Shown here: in pieces, positions 51,998-55,184 of the stretch
How the letters are laid out: each line of letters begins with the position of its first letter
Position numbering within the stretch: position 1 is the stretch's first letter
Source: Pelagophyceae sp. CCMP2097
Lineage: Eukaryota > Sar > Pelagophyceae
NCBI GenBank assembly: GCA_026770575.1
Contig: MU657274.1
Coordinates: 33,093 to 88,276 of the forward strand
Length of the DNA stretch: 55,184 nt
Reading direction: 5' to 3'
Notes under the pieces: generated by a model
Databases searched by the model: none
What the model was told of the DNA's origin: nothing
What the model saw: the letters and a program-made list of their open reading frames with translations, nothing else
Made by a program: the position numbers and the translations under genes

Positions 51998-53102
51998 ATG
52001 CGGTTGCTGCTTCGATGCTCCGTGTTGGTGCTGGCCACGCGGTCCGGCGGCGCGCTGGAGCAGGTGGCCTTTGAGGAGGTGCGCTACCAGGAGGGAGACG
52101 AGGCGCCCCGCGAGACGTGGGCGGCGCGGTGGTCCTTCGAGGGCGCGGAGGCGGCGGCGGCGCGGTTCTGCGAGGCGGTGCGCCAGGGCGAGGGCTGCAT
52201 CGCTGCGCTCGCGCCGCGCCTCCGGCCCGACCTCGCCGCAAAGGACGCGCCCGCCGCGCGCCTCGTTTCGCGCTTCCTCGACGCCGACGCCCTCCTCAGC
52301 TTCGACGGCCAGGTGGCCGTCGTCGCCGCGCTCGCCGCGCGCGCGGCGCCAAAGCTCCTCGTCTTCGGCTCGGGCCGCGACTCGCCGCTGCTCTGCGCCG
52401 CCGCGCTCCACGCCGGCGGCACGGCGCTCTTCCTCGAGCAGGACCCCGCCTGGGCCCGCGCCGTCGCGGCCTCGCTCGACGCCACCGCCGAAGATCTCGG
52501 CGTCGAGAACCGCTGCAGGGTCCAGGTCACGCTCTTCGAACACACGACCGTCGCCGGCTGGCTCGAGTGAGATGCTATTTTGTGCCGCCGGCGTGGGCTC
52601 TTCCCCGGCGATTCTCCGCCTCGGCGAAGACCGCCGTGCGGCGACTCCCTCGAACGATCACCCTTACAGGCTGCTGGGCCGTGAGGCGGAGCTCGCGGCG
52701 CCTCTGCTGGCGCAGCTCCCCGCGGACGCCGCGGGGCCGTTTGACGTCGTGCTCGTCGACGGCCCCGCAGGCTACCGCGCGGCGGACCCGGGCCGTGCGA
52801 CAGCCATCGCCGCCGCAGGGGCCGCCGTTGACCGCGCGCGCGGCGTCGTCTTCGTCGACGACGTCGACCGCCTCGTCGAGCGCGTCTTCGCCAACTCGTT
52901 CCTCCGGCCAAAGTTCGACGCCGAGGGGTCCGTCCGCGGGACGGACCTGTGGCCCCTCCGCTGGTACAGCAGCGACCCGGGCATCCCGCTGATATTCCCG
53001 CCGGACCCGTCGGCTGCCGAGCGCCCGCCGCGCGAATGGGTGGGCACGCCATCATGGAACGACGGCACCACAGGGCCTCGAGGTCTCGAGCAACCCGCGT
53101 AA
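51998..53102 (+). CDS. DUF579/glucuronoxylan methyltransferase-like secretory protein
   Basis: Exons 51998-52566 and 52670-53102 (103-bp intron) give 333 residues. MRLLLRCSVLVLATRSGGA is a signal peptide. KLLVFGSGRDSPLLCAAAL and TALFLEQDPAW match the SAM-binding start of the DUF579 family (IRX15/GXM). After the splice, FDVVLVDGPAGYRAADPGR, GVVFVDDVDR and the final Trp-rich strand match its second half. Plant members O-methylate glucuronic acid of xylan in the Golgi or affect wall polysaccharides. In an alga the acceptor would be another polysaccharide. The stop region is followed by a 52-bp tandem copy of itself. Confidence 0.8.
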
Positions 53103-53157
53103 GAAATGGAACGACGGCACCACAGGGGCTCGAGGTCTCGAACAGCCCGCGTAAAGC
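53054..53157 (+). repeat. 52-bp tandem duplication over a stop codon
   Basis: Units 53054-53105 and 53106-53157 both begin atggaacgacggcaccac and end in cgcgtaa. They differ at a few sites. The first unit encodes the last residues of the DUF579-like protein and its TAA; the second is a non-translated copy. Confidence 0.9.
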
Positions 53158-54172
53158 GTCGCTCGGCGACGGCGGCGGCGGCGATGGAACGGAGACCAGA
53201 TCGCGCGGGGCCCGCACGAATTTTTGCAATGACGAGCGATGCCGCGCTGGGCCGCGTCCTGCCGATGCGCCGCAGCGAAGTCTCCAAGGCGAGGCGCTCG
53301 AAGTGCAACCCTGGCCAGCAGTGCCGTGCATCGAGCTCTCTCTCGCGCGCGGCGAGACGCGTTCGGCGCTGCCAGTGGACTCGCCAAAGCGTGCGGGACC
53401 CCGGCCTCAACTTCCCGTTTGCGCGAATCACGAAAATCCCGCACAGCATCCGCTGCATCGGAACACATCGAGGGCCGTGCCGCCCTCGTCGCGGCGCCCG
53501 CGGTCGGCATGGCGGCCCCGCAGACGCCGCCGCGGCGGATCCTGAGCCAGGTCCAGGACCAGCAGAGCGCGTCGTTTTACAATTGGCAGACGCCGGGCAA
53601 GCCAGGCTCCGACTCGTCGGTACGTCCGCCGCCGTCCCGGGCGCACCTTTAACCCTGCAGTCCAAAACTGACCTCGGCCCGTTTCAGGTAGCGCTCTCTC
53701 ATCCGTGCGGGCTCGGCGGCGTCTGCGACGCTGCTGCATCTCTGGCGCTCGTTCGTCCGAGGATTCGCGCTGCAGGAACCTCCGCCTCGCGCTCGACACG
53801 TGCGCACCGACTCCGGCGACGACGCCGCTCTCGAAGCTGGTCTCGGACGAGACGGTCCGTCAACCCTCGCATGCGATCCGACGCAAGGGGCATCCGTACG
53901 TTGGCCGACGGTGCTTGTCGTAGGCCGTGCGCGATGCAAAGATAGGCAAGGAGCCGCTCCGCCCGGTCGCACGCCTGCGACGGCGATTGCGGCGCACCGT
54001 AGGCCTGGCCTACGTCGCGCGGCATCAGGCTCTCAAGGCGACGGGCCAGACGATAGAGTGCACGTTCCAGGACGCGCTCCTCGGCTTCAAGCGCGGCGGC
54101 CGCGTCCCCGGGTCGCCGCGCGTTCCGAGGCTCGCCGTCCGGCCTCTGGGGGGGCTGCATCGTCGCGCGTAG
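53158..54172. other. region of unclear coding content
   Basis: A plausible first exon lies at 53509-53619 on the plus strand (MAAPQTPPRRILSQVQDQQ..., donor TCG|GTACGT). It may belong to the PDZ-like gene downstream, but I could not chain exons through 53700-54170 in phase. A minus-strand frame at ~53700-54150 also looks protein-like (LERALYRLARRLESLMPRDV). I cannot decide between them. Confidence 0.35.
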
Positions 54173-54737
54173 GGTCTGCCTCGGCCGCGTCGGCACGGGC
54201 GCGTCGACGCGGCGGCGCATCCTCGTGGAGGAGACGTTTCCGGCGTGCGCGGCGGCCGAGCTGCGCCCGCACGACGAGCTCGTGGCCGTCAACGGAGACC
54301 TCCTGATCGAGATTGACGCAGAGGCCTTTGACGCCCTCGTCGTGCGGCTGCGCCGCATGCCGCGGCCCCTCGCGCTCACGTTCGCAAAGGGCGCCGACCG
54401 CGACCGCGCGTTTTCGGCGCAGCAGCGCGCGCGCGCCGTCGCGGCGGTGGCGCACGCCGCAGCGTCGCAGCGAACCGCAGCGCCGCAGCACGCCGGCGCG
54501 CCACAGCGGGCCGGGGCGCCGCAGCCGCGCGAGCAGCACGCGGCCGCCCGCGTCGCGGGCCGCCGCGCCGCCGCGATGGAGGACGCGGGCGGCGCGGCGG
54601 CCCGCGCCGCGGCCGCGGGGTGCCCTGACGAGGGCCGCGCAGCCCGCGGCGCGGCGGCGGGTTTCCCCGACGAGGGCACGCGCTGGTCCATCTTGGAGTG
54701 CTGCGGTGCCAAGTTCACGTGCGACGGCTGCACCTGA
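54173..54737 (+). CDS. 3' exon encoding a PDZ-like domain
   Basis: From an acceptor ending GCGTAG the frame reads VCLGRVGTGASTRRRILVEE, then FPACAAAELRPHDELVAVNGD and ALVVRLRRMPRPLALTF. This is the second half of a PDZ domain (the ..L..GD.I..VNG.. core and the closing strand). An Ala/Gln-rich stretch and a Cys-containing end (ILECCGAKFTCDGCT) follow. The first half of the domain and the gene start are in the unresolved upstream exons. The final CCGAKFTCDGC could bind a metal or be lipidated, but this is speculative. Confidence 0.5.
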
Positions 54738-55184
54738 GCCCGGCGCCGGCGAGGACGCGGGCCGCCACCGGAGCCCCGCGCGACCGCGCTCGCCCCGCGC
54801 CCGCTCCCCGCGCCTCGGGGCAAGGCCGAGCCACCGACATTTGTCGCCGTATTTAATTTACCGATTTGGGCCTCGGGTTATGTTCTCCAACTGCGGCGAG
54901 ACCGGGCTTAAACGACGCAGCTAGGCGCGACTTGGGGGCTGGCACAAGCCCTTTTTGTCGTAGCGTTTCTGGGGCGCGCATACGAGCCTCCCATACTTCC
55001 TTTAAAACGAGCGTTCCGTTGGGAAAGTTGGGACCAAACAAAGAAAAAATTTGGTGGCCAACGCGAAATTATTACAAGAGCGCGCCGGAGGCACACGGAG
55101 GACCCGAAGGATACAGCCAAATCCCATTGCAATGCCCACGTAAATAATTGAAATTATTTAACTAATCGCTGAACTTTCAAATCC
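54738..55184. other. right-end spacer, AT-rich in its last 200 bp
   Basis: No gene recognised. From about 54840 the composition becomes AT-richer (gaaattattacaag, taattgaaattatttaac). This suits an intergenic region or the edge of an element that continues beyond the window. Confidence 0.45.

Noticed and set aside
53699..54823. 374-codon minus-strand frame opposite the PDZ exon
   Set aside because: Part of it looks protein-like, but over half overlaps the well-supported PDZ core on the plus strand and is Arg/Ser/Ala-rich there; left undecided for 53700-54150 only.

Overview
The window reads as nuclear DNA of a GC-rich unicellular alga with a secondary (red-derived) plastid, most like a stramenopile of the pelagophyte type (Aureococcus/Pelagomonas). 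This assignment is an inference. It rests on compact genes with many tiny GT-AG introns (mostly about 40-160 bp, the acceptor often followed by G), short divergent and convergent spacers, N-termini with a signal peptide followed by a Phe-containing cleavage site (for example CGRAFVPP at 43.8 kb, resembling the heterokont ASAFAP plastid signal), selenocysteine use, and abundant 37-residue-repeat RAP proteins. Exon structures were worked out by hand from reading frame, phase and family alignment. Junctions named without comment close in frame.

Left part (0-18 kb): an EF-hand protein (minus), COPII coat SEC31 with an embedded WW domain (plus), an Sfi1-like Trp-repeat protein (minus), a TspO/MBR protein (plus), an alpha/beta hydrolase with a GHDWG nucleophile elbow (minus), a secreted or plastid protein built of six cysteinyl-tRNA-synthetase-tail-like repeats (minus), and a HemW-type radical SAM protein (plus).

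Middle (18-36 kb): a broken uvrB-like gene with HRDC-like segments, an aquaglyceroporin, a single-pass acidic-repeat protein, and a 1.75-kb tandem duplication that gave two selenoprotein glutathione peroxidases (in-frame TGA plus a SECIS-like 3' hairpin in each) and left a 3' scrap of RPS15 and a 3' scrap of the acidic-repeat gene. Then come intact RPS15 and frataxin (sharing a 117-bp divergent promoter), a 4Fe-4S ferredoxin-like protein, a lower-GC island with a MITE-like element, an RRM-RRM-HPR/OPR-RAP organelle RNA protein, and an ABHD17-like serine hydrolase.

Right part (36-55 kb): an FBH1-like UvrD-family helicase (minus), a BTB/T1 protein (plus), an ER thioredoxin-fold protein ending NDEL (plus), an unknown plastid-targeted membrane protein (plus), SEC12/PREB (minus), a calpain with UIM-like motifs (plus), a degenerate repeat field, a foldback element with 39-bp perfect inverted termini around a palindromic 21-bp array, a DUF579-type methyltransferase-like protein (plus) and a PDZ-like exon (plus).

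Functional links: SEC31 and SEC12 both serve COPII vesicle budding. Frataxin, the ferredoxin-like protein, HemW and TspO all touch iron-sulfur, heme or tetrapyrrole metabolism. These genes are scattered, so no operon-like arrangement is implied.
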